64,000 bases of DNA, taken from NCBI RefSeq assembly GCF_014646215.1, contig NZ_BMNA01000001.1, positions 637,260 through 701,259 on the forward strand. Direction: 5' to 3'. Positions 45,053-55,142 of the stretch are shown in pieces. Source of the stretch: Nakamurella endophytica (GTDB lineage Bacteria > Actinomycetota > Actinomycetes > Mycobacteriales > Nakamurellaceae). The notes under the pieces were generated by a model that saw nothing but the letters and a program-made list of their open reading frames with translations, was not told the DNA's origin and ran no database searches. The position numbers were made by a program, and so were the translations under genes. Numbering within the stretch: the stretch's first letter is position 1; each line of letters starts with the position of its first letter.

Positions 45053-47593
45053 ATGGCAGGGCCGCGGGTCGTCATCGTGGGCGCCGGGATCGTCGGCGCC
45101 AGCCTGGCCGACGAGCTGACCGAACGGGGCTGGGACCGGGTCACCGTGGTCGACGCCGGCCCGCTCCCGACGCCCGGCGGCTCGACGTCGCACGCCCCCG
45201 GCGTGGTCTTCCAGACCAACGGCACCAAGGTGATGAGCGACTTCGCCCGGTACTCCGTGGCCAAGTTCTCCGCACTGCAGTGGCAGGGATCCTCGTGCTA
45301 CCTGCCGGTGGGCGGATTGGAGATCGCCACCACCCCCGAGCGGGCCGCCGAGCTGCACCGCCGGTACGGCTGGGCGCAGTCCTGGGGCATCCCCGGCGCG
45401 CTCCTACTCGACGCCGGCGAGGCCGCCGCCCGGTGGGACCTGCTCGATCCCGGCGCGGTGCTGGGCGGCCTGTTCGTCCCCGACGACGGCATCGCCAAGG
45501 CGGTGTGGGCCGTCCAGGCACAGCTGGCCCGGGCCACCGAGCGCGGCGCCACCGTGCTGGACCGGCACGAGGTCCTGGGCTTCCGGACCGCGGACACCGG
45601 GTCCGGCACCAGGATCTCGGGCGTCGAGGTCCGGACACCCGACGGCACCGCGGTGCTCGACGCGGACGTGGTGGTGTGCTGCGCCGGCATCTGGGGCCAG
45701 CGCGTCGCCGGCTTTGTCGGGCAGACGCTCGCGCTCACCCCGCTGGCGCACCAGTTCGCGTGGACGGCGCCGGTGAGACCGCTCGCCGGTCGCCGCACCG
45801 AGTCCGTCAGGCCGGTGCTCCGGCACCAGGACGCCGACCTGTACTACCGCGAGAACCACGACCGGCTGGGCATCGGCTCCTACCGCCACCGCCCGATGCC
45901 GGTCGAGGTGCAGGAGCTGGAGCACTGGTCCCGGTTCGGCGAGGACCGGCCGGGGCAACCCAGCGTGCTGCCCTTCACCCCGGCCGACTTCGAGTTCCCG
46001 CTCGCCGAGACCGCCCGGCTGATGCCGGCTCTCGGCGAGGTGACGCTGGCACAGCCGTTCAACGGGGTCTTCTCGTTCACCACCGACAACCTGCCGCTCC
46101 TGGGCCCGCACGCGGCGGTCGACGGGTTCTGGACCGCGGAGGCCGTGTGGGTCACCCACTCGGCCGGCGTGGCGCGGGCGATGGCGGAGTGGATCGTCGA
46201 CGGCTACACCGGGTTCGACGTGCACGCCTGCGACGTGAACCGGTTCGAACGGCACCAGCTGGCCCCGGACTACATCGTGGCCAAGGACTGCCAGAACTTC
46301 GTCGAGGTCTACGACATCCTCCATCCGCTGGACCCGATGGAGCACTCCCGGCCGCTGCGGGTCTCGCCGTTCCACCAGCGGCAGGTCGAGCTCGGCGCGG
46401 TCTTCCTGGAGGCCAACGGCTGGGAACGGCCGCAGTGGTACGCCGCCAACGAGGCGCTGCTCACCTCCGACCGGAACACCGGCTGGCACGTCCCCGCGCC
46501 CGACAAGTGGGCCGCCCGGCACTGGTCCCCGGTCGTCGCGGCCGAGGCCGCGGTCGCCCGGACGGACGTCGCGCTGTTCGACATGACCTCGCTCCGGCGG
46601 CTCGAGGTCGCCGGCCCGGGCAGCGCCGACTTCCTCGCGTCGGTGGTCACCGGGCCGGTGGGCGGCGCCGTCGGCGCGGTGACCTACTGCCTGCTGCTCG
46701 AGCCGGACGGCGGGATCCGCTCGGACGTCACGGTCGCCCGGCTCGCCGAGCAGCGCTACCAGCTGGGCGTGAACGGGGCCGTGGACGAGGTGTGGCTCAC
46801 CCGCCGGCTGCGGGCCTCGCCGTGGCGCGACACCGTCCAGATCCGCGACCTGACCCCCGGCACCTGCTGCATCGGCATCTGGGGGCCCGCCGCGCGGGAC
46901 GTCCTGCAGCCGTTGACCGGCACCGACCTGTCCCACACCGCCTTCCGGTACTTCCGGGGTCGTGAGCTGTACCTGGGTGCCGTCCCGGTCACCGCGCTCC
47001 GGCTGTCCTACGTGGGCGAGCTGGGCTGGGAGCTGTACACCACCGCGGACCAGGGGCTGGCGCTGTGGGACCTGTTGATGGCCGCCGGCCGGGACCACGG
47101 CATCATCGCCGCCGGCCGCGGCGCGTTCACCGCGCTGCGCATCGAGAAGGGCTACCGGTCCTACGGCACCGACATGACCACCGAGCACGGCCCGGCCGAC
47201 GTCGGCCTGGGCTTCGCGGTCCGCAGCACCGCCGACTTCCACGGCCGGGCGGGACTGGAGCAACGGGCACCCGGCTCCCGCCGGCTGGCCCTGCTGGTCG
47301 TCGACGAGCCGGACGGCATCGTGCTCGGCGGCGAACCGGTCCACCGACCCGGTCCCGACGGCACCGCGGGCGGCCGCGCCGATGCCCGTGACACCGGCGA
47401 GGCGGCGGTCGGCTACGTCACGTCCGCCGCCTACGGCTACACCCTCGGGGCGCCGCTGGCCTACGCCTTGCTCGACGCGGACCTGGCCGAACCCGGGACC
47501 GCCGTGGAGATCGGCTGGTTCGACCGCCGCTACCGGGCCGTCGTCACGGCCGAGCCGGCGTTCGACCCCGAGGGTAAGCGGATGCGGTGCTGA
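45053..47593 (+). CDS. Dimethylglycine oxidase/dehydrogenase-like flavoprotein with folate-binding GcvT domain
   Basis: Removes an N-methyl group from dimethylglycine (or a related amine) and passes it to tetrahydrofolate. 846 aa, the length of Arthrobacter dimethylglycine oxidase. N-terminal FAD/DAO domain: [21 protein letters not shown] and [18 protein letters not shown], where the His of SHAPG is the candidate for FAD attachment. FAO-type middle ([23 protein letters not shown]). GCV_T domain from about residue 455 ([21 protein letters not shown]... [23 protein letters not shown]) with [20 protein letters not shown], ending in a GCV_T C-terminal barrel. The ATG at 45053 has ACGGAGG. Sarcosine cannot be excluded as substrate. 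Confidence 0.86.
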   Translation: MAGPRVVIVGAGIVGASLADELTERGWDRVTVVDAGPLPTPGGSTSHAPGVVFQTNGTKVMSDFARYSVAKFSALQWQGSSCYLPVGGLEIATTPERAAELHRRYGWAQSWGIPGALLLDAGEAAARWDLLDPGAVLGGLFVPDDGIAKAVWAVQAQLARATERGATVLDRHEVLGFRTADTGSGTRISGVEVRTPDGTAVLDADVVVCCAGIWGQRVAGFVGQTLALTPLAHQFAWTAPVRPLAGRRTESVRPVLRHQDADLYYRENHDRLGIGSYRHRPMPVEVQELEHWSRFGEDRPGQPSVLPFTPADFEFPLAETARLMPALGEVTLAQPFNGVFSFTTDNLPLLGPHAAVDGFWTAEAVWVTHSAGVARAMAEWIVDGYTGFDVHACDVNRFERHQLAPDYIVAKDCQNFVEVYDILHPLDPMEHSRPLRVSPFHQRQVELGAVFLEANGWERPQWYAANEALLTSDRNTGWHVPAPDKWAARHWSPVVAAEAAVARTDVALFDMTSLRRLEVAGPGSADFLASVVTGPVGGAVGAVTYCLLLEPDGGIRSDVTVARLAEQRYQLGVNGAVDEVWLTRRLRASPWRDTVQIRDLTPGTCCIGIWGPAARDVLQPLTGTDLSHTAFRYFRGRELYLGAVPVTALRLSYVGELGWELYTTADQGLALWDLLMAAGRDHGIIAAGRGAFTALRIEKGYRSYGTDMTTEHGPADVGLGFAVRSTADFHGRAGLEQRAPGSRRLALLVVDEPDGIVLGGEPVHRPGPDGTAGGRADARDTGEAAVGYVTSAAYGYTLGAPLAYALLDADLAEPGTAVEIGWFDRRYRAVVTAEPAFDPEGKRMRC

Positions 47594-47646
47594 GCCAGGC
47601 CGGGCCGGTGCCGCCGGTTCGGCGGTCCGCCGCCGACGTCACTACC

Positions 47647-47689
47647 GTGGGGACCCGGCGGCCCGTCGTCCGGCGGGCCGGGTCCCCAC
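47647..47689 (+). terminator. Large hairpin between the dimethylglycine oxidase-like gene and the glyA-like gene
   Basis: Perfect 13-bp arms GTGGGGACCCGGC / GCCGGGTCCCCAC around a 17-nt GC-rich loop that can itself pair (GCCCG / CGGGC). 54 bp after the stop and 47 bp before the next GTG. It should reduce read-through and make expression of the downstream genes lower or conditional. Confidence 0.65.
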
Positions 47690-47735
47690 CGCACCATCCG
47701 CCCGTCCGGGCGGCGATCGCAGGGAGAACGAGCAG

Positions 47736-49103
47736 GTGAGCATCTCGACCTCGGCGCGCGGCGCGCACGGTCCGACGCTGTCCGCGGTACCGGCGGAGTC
47801 CGGCGACCCGATCCCGACCCCCTGGCCCGGGCTGGACGCCCCGCTGGCCGAGGCGGACCCGGAGGTCGCCGCTGCGATCGACGCCGAGCTGCGCCGCCAG
47901 CAGAACACCCTGGAGATGATCGCCAGCGAGAACTTCGCGCCGGTCGCGGCCATGCAGGCGCAGGGCAGCGTGCTGACGAACAAGTACGCCGAGGGGTACC
48001 CGGGCCGGCGCTACTACGGCGGGTGCGAGAACGTCGACGTGATCGAGCGGCTGGCCATCGAGCGGGTCAAGGGCCTGTTCGGCGCCGGCTACGCCAACGT
48101 CCAGCCGCACTCGGGGGCACAGGCCAACGCCGCGGCCATGCAGGCGCTGATCAAGCCGGGCGACACCATCCTCGGCCTGTCGCTGGCCCACGGCGGCCAC
48201 CTGACCCACGGCATGCGGATCAACTTCTCCGGCCTGCTCTACGACGTCGCGGCCTACGAGGTGTCCAAGGAGGACCACCGCGTCGACCTCGACGAGGTGG
48301 CCCGGCTGGCCCGCGAGCACGCCCCCAAGCTCATCATCGCCGGCTGGTCGGCCTACCCGCGCCACCTGGACTTCGCGCGGTTCCGGGAGATCGCCGACGA
48401 GGTCGGCGCGTACCTGCTAGTGGACATGGCGCACTTCGCCGGACTGGTGGCGGCGGGGCTGCACCCGTCGCCCGTGCCGCACGCGCACGTCACGACCACC
48501 ACCACCCACAAGACCTTGGGCGGCCCCCGGGGCGGCGTCATCCTCACCGACGACCCAGACCTGGCCAAGCGGGTCAACTCGGCCGTCTTCCCCGGCCAGC
48601 AGGGCGGGCCGCTGGAGCACGTCATCGCCGCCAAGGCGGTGGCCTTCCGGATGGCCGCCGACCCCGCGTTCACCGAGCGGGCGCAGCGCACCCTGGCCGG
48701 CGCCCGGCTGCTCGCCGAGCGCCTGGTCGCCGACGACGTGCGCTCGGCCGGGGTGTCGGTGCTCACCGGTGGCACGGACGTGCACCTGGTCCTGGTCGAC
48801 CTGCGGGACTCGGAGCTGGACGGCAAGCAGGCCGAGGACCGGCTGCACTCGATCGGCATCACGGTCAACCGCAACGCCGTGCCGTTCGACCCGCGGCCGC
48901 CGATGGTGACCTCGGGCCTGCGCATCGGCACGCCCGCGCTGGCCACCCGCGGCTTCGACGCGGCCGACTTCACCGAGGTCGCCGACGTCATCGCCGAGGC
49001 CCTGAAGGCGCCGGTCGGCGAGCTCGAGCCGGCACTGGCGTCCTCGCTGTCCGGCCGGGTCGCCGCCCTGGCCGGGCGCCGCCCGCTGTACGCCTCGCTC
49101 TAG
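47736..49103 (+). CDS. glyA: Serine hydroxymethyltransferase
   Basis: PLP enzyme interconverting glycine plus 5,10-methylene-THF and serine. [42 protein letters not shown] is the standard N-terminal signature. [12 protein letters not shown] contains the conserved Asp/His, and the PLP lysine lies in [34 protein letters not shown] and the C-terminal [26 protein letters not shown] complete the family set. An extra 35 residues precede the fold. GTG 47736 follows GGGAGA. In this position it uses the glycine and methylene-folate made by the flanking demethylating enzymes, so it may be a pathway-specific second copy rather than the housekeeping one; this window cannot show that. Confidence 0.93.
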   Translation: MSISTSARGAHGPTLSAVPAESGDPIPTPWPGLDAPLAEADPEVAAAIDAELRRQQNTLEMIASENFAPVAAMQAQGSVLTNKYAEGYPGRRYYGGCENVDVIERLAIERVKGLFGAGYANVQPHSGAQANAAAMQALIKPGDTILGLSLAHGGHLTHGMRINFSGLLYDVAAYEVSKEDHRVDLDEVARLAREHAPKLIIAGWSAYPRHLDFARFREIADEVGAYLLVDMAHFAGLVAAGLHPSPVPHAHVTTTTTHKTLGGPRGGVILTDDPDLAKRVNSAVFPGQQGGPLEHVIAAKAVAFRMAADPAFTERAQRTLAGARLLAERLVADDVRSAGVSVLTGGTDVHLVLVDLRDSELDGKQAEDRLHSIGITVNRNAVPFDPRPPMVTSGLRIGTPALATRGFDAADFTEVADVIAEALKAPVGELEPALASSLSGRVAALAGRRPLYASL

Positions 49104-49118
49104 TCGACCGGAGGTCCC

Positions 49119-50366
49119 GTGACGCCTGCCGCGCAGTTCGACGCTCCCCCGCCCGGAGCGGACCTGCCGGAGCACCCGGCGTCGCTGTGGCGCAACCCGG
49201 AGCCGCGGCGCCACTACCAGGTGGTGATCGTCGGCGGCGGCGGTCACGGGCTGGCGACCGCGCACTACCTGGCCCGGCGCGGCGTCACCGACGTCGCCGT
49301 GCTCGAGCGCGGCTGGCTGGCCGGCGGCAACATGGCGCGCAACACCACCATCATCCGGTCGAACTACCTGTGGGACGCCTCCGCGGCGATCTACGAGCAC
49401 GCGCTGCGGCTGTGGGAGCACCTCGAGGAGGACCTGGACTACCCGATCCTGTTCTCCCAGCGCGGGGTGCTGAACCTGGACCACTCGCTGCAGGACGTGC
49501 GGGACTCCCGGCGACGCGTCGCGGCGAACCGGCTGAACGGGATCGACGCCGAGTGGGTCGACGCCGGCGGGGTGCGCGAGCTCTGCCCGATCGTCAACAC
49601 CTCGCCGGACCTGCGCTACCCGGTGCTCGGCGGCACCTACCAGGCCCGCGCCGGCATCGCCAAGCACGACTACGTGGCCTGGGGCCTGGCCCGGTCCGCC
49701 GACGCCGCCGGTGTCGACCTGGTGCAGAACTGCGAGGTCACCGGCATCGACGTCGAGCACGGGGTGGTCAAGGGCGTCCGGACCTCGCGCGGCCGGATCG
49801 GCGCGGACCGGGTGGCACTGATCGGCGCCGGACACTCGGCGACCCTGGCCGAGCTGGCCGGCTTCCGGCTACCGGTGCAGTCGCACCCGTTGCAGGCGCT
49901 GGTGTCCGAGCTGCTGGAGCCCGTGCACCCGACGGTCGTCATGTCCAACGCCGTGCACGTCTACGTCTCGCAGGCGCACAAGGGCGAGCTCGTCATGGGC
50001 GCCGGCGTCGACCCGTACATCGGCTACGGGCAGCGCGGCGCCTTCCACGTCATCGAGCGCCAGATGGCCGCCGCCGTGGAGCTGTTCCCGATCTTCGCCC
50101 GGGCCCACGTGCTGCGGACCTGGGCCGGCATCGTCGACGTCACCCCGGACGCCTCGCCCATCATCGGGGCGACGCCGGTGGAGAACCTGTTCGTCAACTG
50201 CGGCTGGGGCACCGGCGGGTTCAAGGCCACCCCCGGGATCGGGCACGTCATGGCGGAGCTGCTGGACAAGGGCGAGGTGCCGGCGCTGGCACAGCCTTTC
50301 GGGCTCGACCGGTTCACCCAGGGCCGGCTCGTGGACGAGCACGGGGCCGCGGCGGTGGCGCACTGA
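49119..50366 (+). CDS. soxB: Sarcosine oxidase beta subunit
   Basis: FAD/FMN-carrying subunit of heteromeric sarcosine oxidase, where sarcosine is oxidised to glycine. [54 protein letters not shown] is the dinucleotide-binding and substrate region. ISVH-type patches and [16 protein letters not shown]...[14 protein letters not shown] near the C terminus are standard SoxB marks. 415 aa, full length. GTG 49119 after GGAGG. Stop and the next ATG share one base (TGATG). Confidence 0.93.
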   Translation: MTPAAQFDAPPPGADLPEHPASLWRNPEPRRHYQVVIVGGGGHGLATAHYLARRGVTDVAVLERGWLAGGNMARNTTIIRSNYLWDASAAIYEHALRLWEHLEEDLDYPILFSQRGVLNLDHSLQDVRDSRRRVAANRLNGIDAEWVDAGGVRELCPIVNTSPDLRYPVLGGTYQARAGIAKHDYVAWGLARSADAAGVDLVQNCEVTGIDVEHGVVKGVRTSRGRIGADRVALIGAGHSATLAELAGFRLPVQSHPLQALVSELLEPVHPTVVMSNAVHVYVSQAHKGELVMGAGVDPYIGYGQRGAFHVIERQMAAAVELFPIFARAHVLRTWAGIVDVTPDASPIIGATPVENLFVNCGWGTGGFKATPGIGHVMAELLDKGEVPALAQPFGLDRFTQGRLVDEHGAAAVAH

Positions 50367-50752
50367 TGATGCTCATCGACTGCCCGGAGTGCGGGCCGCG
50401 GAACGAGGACGAGTTCCACTACGGCGGGCAGGCGCATGTGCCCTACCCCCAGGACGGCGGCCGGGATCTGACCGACGAGCAGTGGGCGGAGTTCCTGTTC
50501 TACCGGGAGAACCCCAAGGGCCCCTTCGCCGAGCGCTGGATGCACGCCGCCGGCTGCCGCCGCTGGTTCAACGCCGTCCGGGACACGGTGACCAACCGGT
50601 TCCTGGCGGTGTACCGGGTCGGCGAGCCGCCGCCGGAGCTGCACGGCGGGCACGTCCACCGGCACCCGGTCCACGGGCACCCGGTCGGTGGGCACCCGGT
50701 CGGCGGGCACCGCGTCGACCACCACAGCGCCACGAGCGGAGGAACCGCGTGA
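50366..50752 (+). CDS. soxD: Sarcosine oxidase delta subunit with His-rich tail
   Basis: Small zinc-binding subunit of heterotetrameric sarcosine oxidase. The zinc site is recognisable as CPECGPR (Cys6, Cys9), His60 and Cys64 (WMHAAGCRRWFN). Residues 1-90 cover the whole usual subunit. An extra C-terminal tail (residues 93-120) holds ten His in 28 positions, arranged as repeated HPV-GGH-like units. The tail could bind Zn or Ni, store metal for the site, or be structurally idle. Overlaps soxB by one base and soxA by GTGA. Confidence 0.9.
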   Translation: MMLIDCPECGPRNEDEFHYGGQAHVPYPQDGGRDLTDEQWAEFLFYRENPKGPFAERWMHAAGCRRWFNAVRDTVTNRFLAVYRVGEPPPELHGGHVHRHPVHGHPVGGHPVGGHRVDHHSATSGGTA

Positions 50753-53700
50753 CCCCGTCCCGGTTGTCGTCCGGCGGAGCGGTGGACCGCGGCGTGCTGC
50801 TGGACGTGGTGGTCGACGGGTTGCAGCTACAGGCGTTCCCCGGCGACACCCTGGCGTCGGCACTGCTGGCCTCGGGCGTGCGGACGGTCGGCCGGTCCGT
50901 GCGGCGGGGCCGCCCGCGCGGCATCATGACCGCCGGCCCGGAGGAGCCGGCCGCGCTGCTGTCGATCGCCGGTCCGCTGCCCGATCCCGTCGTCACCGCG
51001 ACCACCGTCGAGGCCCTGGACGGCATGACCGGCCGGTCGCTGCAGGGGCAGGGCCTGCTGACCGCCGCACCCGACGGGGCGGCGCGGACGCAGTACGACG
51101 CCGTCCACCACCACTGCGAGGTCGCCGTCGTCGGGGCCGGCCCGGCCGGACTGGCCGCGGCGCTCGAGGCCGCCCGCAGCGGCGTGCGCGTCGTGCTGCT
51201 CGACGAGCGGCCGCGCGCCGGCGGCGCGCTGCTCGGAGGTGCGGAACTGGCCTGGGCAGAGCAGGTGTCGGACGCGCTGGACGCCCTGCCCACCGTGCTG
51301 CACCTGCAGCGCACCGCGGCCACCGGGCTCTACGACGACAACTACCTGGTCGCGGTGCAGCGCATGCCGGCGCACCACGACCCGGCGCGGGCCGGCCGCA
51401 GACCGGCGGACGGTGTCCGCGAACGGGTCTGGCACATCCGGGCCGCCGAGGTGGTGCTGGCGACCGGGTCGTACGAGCGGCCGGTGGTCTTCGCAGGCAA
51501 CGACCTCCCGGGCGTCATGCTGGCCGAGTCGGTGCGCGCCCACCTCCACCGGCACGGCGTGCTCGCCGGGGAGCAGGTCGTGCTGTTCACCGCCCACGAC
51601 GACGCCTACCGGGTGGCCGGCGACCTGCTCGCCACCGGGGCCTCGGTGGTCATCGTGGATCCGCGGACCCCGAGCAGGCAGCCCGTGGACGTGCCGGACG
51701 GTCCGGTCCCGACCGGGACGGTGCTGGCCGGCGCCGTGGTGACCCGCGCCCACGCCGACGACTCCGGGGAGCTCTCGGCGGTCACCGTCCGGCTGGCGGA
51801 CGGCCGCAGCCGGCGGCTGCCGGCCGACCTGCTGGCCGTCTCCGGCGGCTGGAACCCCAACCTGGCGCTGTGGTCCCACGCCGGCGGGCGTCCCGTCTGG
51901 GACGCCGCCGCCGGCACCTTCCGGCCCGGCGCCGCGCTGCCGCGGGTCGCCGTGGCCGGCTCCGCGGCGGGACTGCGCACCACCGGCGAGATCGTCGACG
52001 ACGGCGAGCGTGCGGGGCTGGCCGCCGCCGAGGCCGCCGGTACCGCCGCCGGACTCGCGGCGGCGCAGCGCCACCAGGACGTCCGGGCCGGCATCCCCGA
52101 CCTGGCGCCGCCCGCCGACGGCCTGGCCGAGTACCCGGAGCCGGCCGCGCAGCTCCACCTGGTGACCGACGGAGACCAGGATCCGGCCGCTCTCGACGAG
52201 CACTTCGTCGACGTGCAGCGGGACGTCACCGTCGCGGACCTGGCCAGGGCGACCGGCGCCGGGCTGCGCTCGGTGGAGCACGTCAAGCGGTACACCACGG
52301 CCGGCACGGCGCACGACCAGGGCCGGACGTCCGCCGCGCTGACCACCGCGCTGGTGTCGGGGTTGACCGGGATCGTCGCGGAGGAGCTCGGCACCACCAC
52401 CAGCCGGCCACCGGCCGTACCGGTCGCCTTCGCCGCCCTCGCCGGCCGCGAGCACGGTGACCTGTACGACCCGGTCCGGACCACCGGCGCCCATGGCTGG
52501 CACGTGGCGCACGGGGCGGTGTTCGAGAACGTCGGCCAGTGGAAGCGACCGTGGTACTACCCGCGGCCGCTGGCGGGCGGCGGCGTCGAGACGATGCCCG
52601 AGGCGGTGGCCCGGGAGTGTCTGGCCGCGCGCACCGGGGTGGCGTTCATGGACGCCTCCACGCTGGGCAAGATCGACGTCCAGGGTCCGGACGCCGGCAC
52701 CTTCCTGGACCGGATCTACACGACGATGCTGTCGACGCTCAAGGTCGGTGCGGCCCGGTACGCCGTGCTCTGCGGGGTGGACGGCATGGTCGTCGACGAC
52801 GGCACTGCGCTCCGGCTGGCCCCCGACCGGTTCGTCGTGACGACCACCACCGGCAATGCGGCCAAGATCCTGGACTGGATGGAGGAGTGGCTGCAGACGG
52901 AGTGGCCGGACCTGCGGGTCCGGTGCACCAGCGTGACCGAGCAGTGGGCCACCCTGGCGCTGATCGGGCCGCGCTCGCGAGGGCTGCTGCAGCGGCTGGC
53001 CCCCGAGATGGACTGCAGCGCAGCGACCTTCCGGTTCATGACGGCGCAGGACGGCACGGTGGCCGACCTCCCGGCACGGGTGGCGCGGATCTCGTTCTCC
53101 GGCGAGCTGGCCTACGAGATCTCCGTGTCCTGGAGCGACGCGGCCGCCCTGTGGGACGCCGTGTGGGCGGCCGGCGAGCCGGACGGCCTCACGCCGTACG
53201 GCACCGAGACCATGCACGTGCTGCGCGCCGAGAAGGGTTATCCCATCGTCGGTCAGGACACCGACGGCACCCAGACGCCGTTCGACCTCGGCCTGGGGTG
53301 GGCGGTCTCGGCCAAGAAGGCCGACTACCTCGGCAAGCGCTCGCACGCCCGCCCGGACACCCGCCGCGCGGACCGCAAGGAGCTGGTCGGCCTGCTGCCC
53401 GTCGACACCGGGCTGCTGCTGCCGGAGGGCGCCCAGCTGGTCGACGAGGTGCCGCTGCCACCGCCGCCGGTCCCGATGCTCGGCCACGTGACCAGTTCCT
53501 ACCGGTCCGCCGCGCTCGGCCGGACCTTCGCGCTGGCCCTGCTCTCCGGCGGCCGTGCCCGGATCGGCGGCACGGTGCACGTCGTGGTCGACGACGTCCC
53601 GCGGCCGGCCGCGGTGGTGTCGTCGGTGTTCGTCGACCCGGACGGCGCCCGGCGCGACGGCGACCCCGACGACGCCGGCCCCGGCTCTGCCGGCCCGGTC

Positions 53701-54342
53701 GGCTCTGGCGGCGCTGCCGGCGCTGCCGGACCGGCCGTGGCCGCGACCCTGCCGGTCTCGCCGTTGGCGCGGTTCGCGGTGCCGTTCGCGGAGCTGTCGG
53801 GACCGGACGGCGGGGTGCGCGTCGTCGAGGAACCGCTGCGGACAATGATCGACGTGCGGGTGCCGGCCGGGTCCGAAGCGGCCCGGGCGGTCTCCGAGGC
53901 GCTCGGGTGCGCCCTGCCGCTGCGGACGGGCGGGGTCGACGAGGCCCCGGGTGTCACCGCGCTGGCCCTCGGGCCGGACGAGTACCTCGTCGTGCGGTCG
54001 CCGGGTCTGGCCGCCACCACGGAGGACGCCGTGCGGCGCGCCGTCGCCGAGCTCGGGGACGCCGTCCCCGTGGTCGCGGTGACGGACGTCTCGGCGGCCC
54101 GGACGGCGGTGCGGATCTCCGGCCCGCGGACCCGGGCGGTCCTCGCGCACGGATGCGCGGTCGACCTGGCCCGCCTCGGCCCGGGCACGTGCGTGCAGAC
54201 CGTGCTCGCGCAGTGCGCCGTGGTGCTCCAGGTGCTGGGCGAGCCGGGCTCGGACACGGACGCCGTCCGGGTGCTGGTGCGCTCGTCGTTCGCCGAGCAC
54301 CTGGCCCGGTGGCTGCTGGTCACCGCGCCCGAGTACGTCTGA
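50749..54342 (+). CDS. Fused sarcosine oxidase alpha-gamma subunits (SoxA-SoxG)
   Basis: 1197 aa. Residues 1-965 are a complete alpha subunit: N-terminal Fer2-like domain (VVVDGLQLQAFPGDTLASALLASGVRTVGRSVRRGRPRG), FAD/NAD domain (EVAVVGAGPAGLAAALEAARSGVRVVLLDERP), and folate-binding GCV_T and C-terminal barrel (AFMDASTLGKIDVQGPDAG... LRAEKGYPIVGQDTDGTQTP). A Gly/Ala/Pro-rich linker (about 975-1005) leads into a SoxG domain (LARFAVPFAEL, TMIDVRVPAGSEAARAVSEALGCALPL, LGPDEYLVV, RTAVRISGPRTRAVLAHGCAVDL). In other organisms SoxG is a separate ~200-aa subunit. GTG 50749 has GGAGGA. No frameshift is visible, and the fusion is one continuous frame. Confidence 0.92.
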   Translation: MTPSRLSSGGAVDRGVLLDVVVDGLQLQAFPGDTLASALLASGVRTVGRSVRRGRPRGIMTAGPEEPAALLSIAGPLPDPVVTATTVEALDGMTGRSLQGQGLLTAAPDGAARTQYDAVHHHCEVAVVGAGPAGLAAALEAARSGVRVVLLDERPRAGGALLGGAELAWAEQVSDALDALPTVLHLQRTAATGLYDDNYLVAVQRMPAHHDPARAGRRPADGVRERVWHIRAAEVVLATGSYERPVVFAGNDLPGVMLAESVRAHLHRHGVLAGEQVVLFTAHDDAYRVAGDLLATGASVVIVDPRTPSRQPVDVPDGPVPTGTVLAGAVVTRAHADDSGELSAVTVRLADGRSRRLPADLLAVSGGWNPNLALWSHAGGRPVWDAAAGTFRPGAALPRVAVAGSAAGLRTTGEIVDDGERAGLAAAEAAGTAAGLAAAQRHQDVRAGIPDLAPPADGLAEYPEPAAQLHLVTDGDQDPAALDEHFVDVQRDVTVADLARATGAGLRSVEHVKRYTTAGTAHDQGRTSAALTTALVSGLTGIVAEELGTTTSRPPAVPVAFAALAGREHGDLYDPVRTTGAHGWHVAHGAVFENVGQWKRPWYYPRPLAGGGVETMPEAVARECLAARTGVAFMDASTLGKIDVQGPDAGTFLDRIYTTMLSTLKVGAARYAVLCGVDGMVVDDGTALRLAPDRFVVTTTTGNAAKILDWMEEWLQTEWPDLRVRCTSVTEQWATLALIGPRSRGLLQRLAPEMDCSAATFRFMTAQDGTVADLPARVARISFSGELAYEISVSWSDAAALWDAVWAAGEPDGLTPYGTETMHVLRAEKGYPIVGQDTDGTQTPFDLGLGWAVSAKKADYLGKRSHARPDTRRADRKELVGLLPVDTGLLLPEGAQLVDEVPLPPPPVPMLGHVTSSYRSAALGRTFALALLSGGRARIGGTVHVVVDDVPRPAAVVSSVFVDPDGARRDGDPDDAGPGSAGPVGSGGAAGAAGPAVAATLPVSPLARFAVPFAELSGPDGGVRVVEEPLRTMIDVRVPAGSEAARAVSEALGCALPLRTGGVDEAPGVTALALGPDEYLVVRSPGLAATTEDAVRRAVAELGDAVPVVAVTDVSAARTAVRISGPRTRAVLAHGCAVDLARLGPGTCVQTVLAQCAVVLQVLGEPGSDTDAVRVLVRSSFAEHLARWLLVTAPEYV

Positions 54343-54358
54343 GCCGCCCGCCACGGAC

Positions 54359-54391
54359 GGCCGGGGCCGCCGCTCGGGCGGCGCCCCGGCC
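54359..54391 (+). terminator. Hairpin after the SoxA-SoxG gene
   Basis: 9-bp arms GGCCGGGGC / GCCCCGGCC with a 15-nt internal region that itself pairs (CCGCC / GGCGG). Lies 16 bp after the stop. Likely end of the main transcript, so the following hydrolase gene may depend on read-through or its own promoter. Confidence 0.55.
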
Positions 54392-54512
54392 ACGGGCGGT
54401 GGCGCGGGCCGCCCTCGGATCCGTGGCAGTCTGGGGACGCCGCCGAGGGGAGCGGCCGTCCGACGGACCTGCCCGCGCCGGCCCCCGGCGCCGGGCCAGA
54501 CAGGAGAACCCG

Positions 54513-55142
54513 ATGCCCGCGCGGATCGACCGGCTGGTCACGTCCGGCACGTTCAGCCTCGACGGCGGCACCTGGGACGTGGACAACAACGTCTGGCTGC
54601 TCGGCGACGACGACGAGGTGCTCGTCGTGGACGCCGCCCACGACGCCGACGCCATCGAGCGGGCGATCGGCGGTCGCCGGGTCACCGCGATCGTCTGCAC
54701 GCACGGCCACGACGACCACATCGACGCGGCCCCGGAACTGGCACGCCGCACCGGCGCGCCGGTGCTGCTCCACCCGGCCGACGCCCCGCTCTGGGGCATG
54801 AAGCACCAGGACCGCCAGCCGGACGACGGCATCAGCGACGGGCAGACCCTGGGCGTCGCCGGCGTCGACGTCACCGTGCTGCACACGCCCGGGCACTCCC
54901 CCGGCGCGGTGTGCCTGTACGTGCCGGCGCTGCACGCGCTGTTCAGTGGCGACACCCTGTTCCAGGGCGGCCCCGGGGCCACCGGCCGGTCGTTCTCGGA
55001 CTTCCCGACGATCATCGACTCGATCAGCAACCGGCTGCTGTGCCTGCCCGACGACACCGTCGTGCACACCGGGCACGGCGACGACACCACGATCGGCGCG
55101 GAGGCCCCGCACCTGGACGACTGGGTGCTCCGCGGCCACTGA
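54513..55142 (+). CDS. Metallo-beta-lactamase-fold hydrolase (glyoxalase II-like)
   Basis: Binuclear-metal hydrolase of the glyoxalase II type. Metal motif TTH-like VCTHGHDDHIDAAPEL (HxHxDH), then VLHTPGHSPGAVCLYVP (His), LFSGDTLFQGGPGATGRS (Asp) and VVHTGHGDDTTIG (final His). 209 aa, no extra domain. Its place directly after sarcosine oxidase genes suggests release of a formaldehyde-thiol adduct product (in actinobacteria via mycothiol), but this is inference; other thioesters are possible. The ATG at 54513 has CAGGAGAA. Confidence 0.85.
   Translation: MPARIDRLVTSGTFSLDGGTWDVDNNVWLLGDDDEVLVVDAAHDADAIERAIGGRRVTAIVCTHGHDDHIDAAPELARRTGAPVLLHPADAPLWGMKHQDRQPDDGISDGQTLGVAGVDVTVLHTPGHSPGAVCLYVPALHALFSGDTLFQGGPGATGRSFSDFPTIIDSISNRLLCLPDDTVVHTGHGDDTTIGAEAPHLDDWVLRGH

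Noticed and set aside
50827-54393. 1188-codon minus-strand frame opposite the SoxA-SoxG gene
   Set aside because: Shadow of the sense gene; composition is Arg/Gly/His/Gln-rich and no domain is visible.
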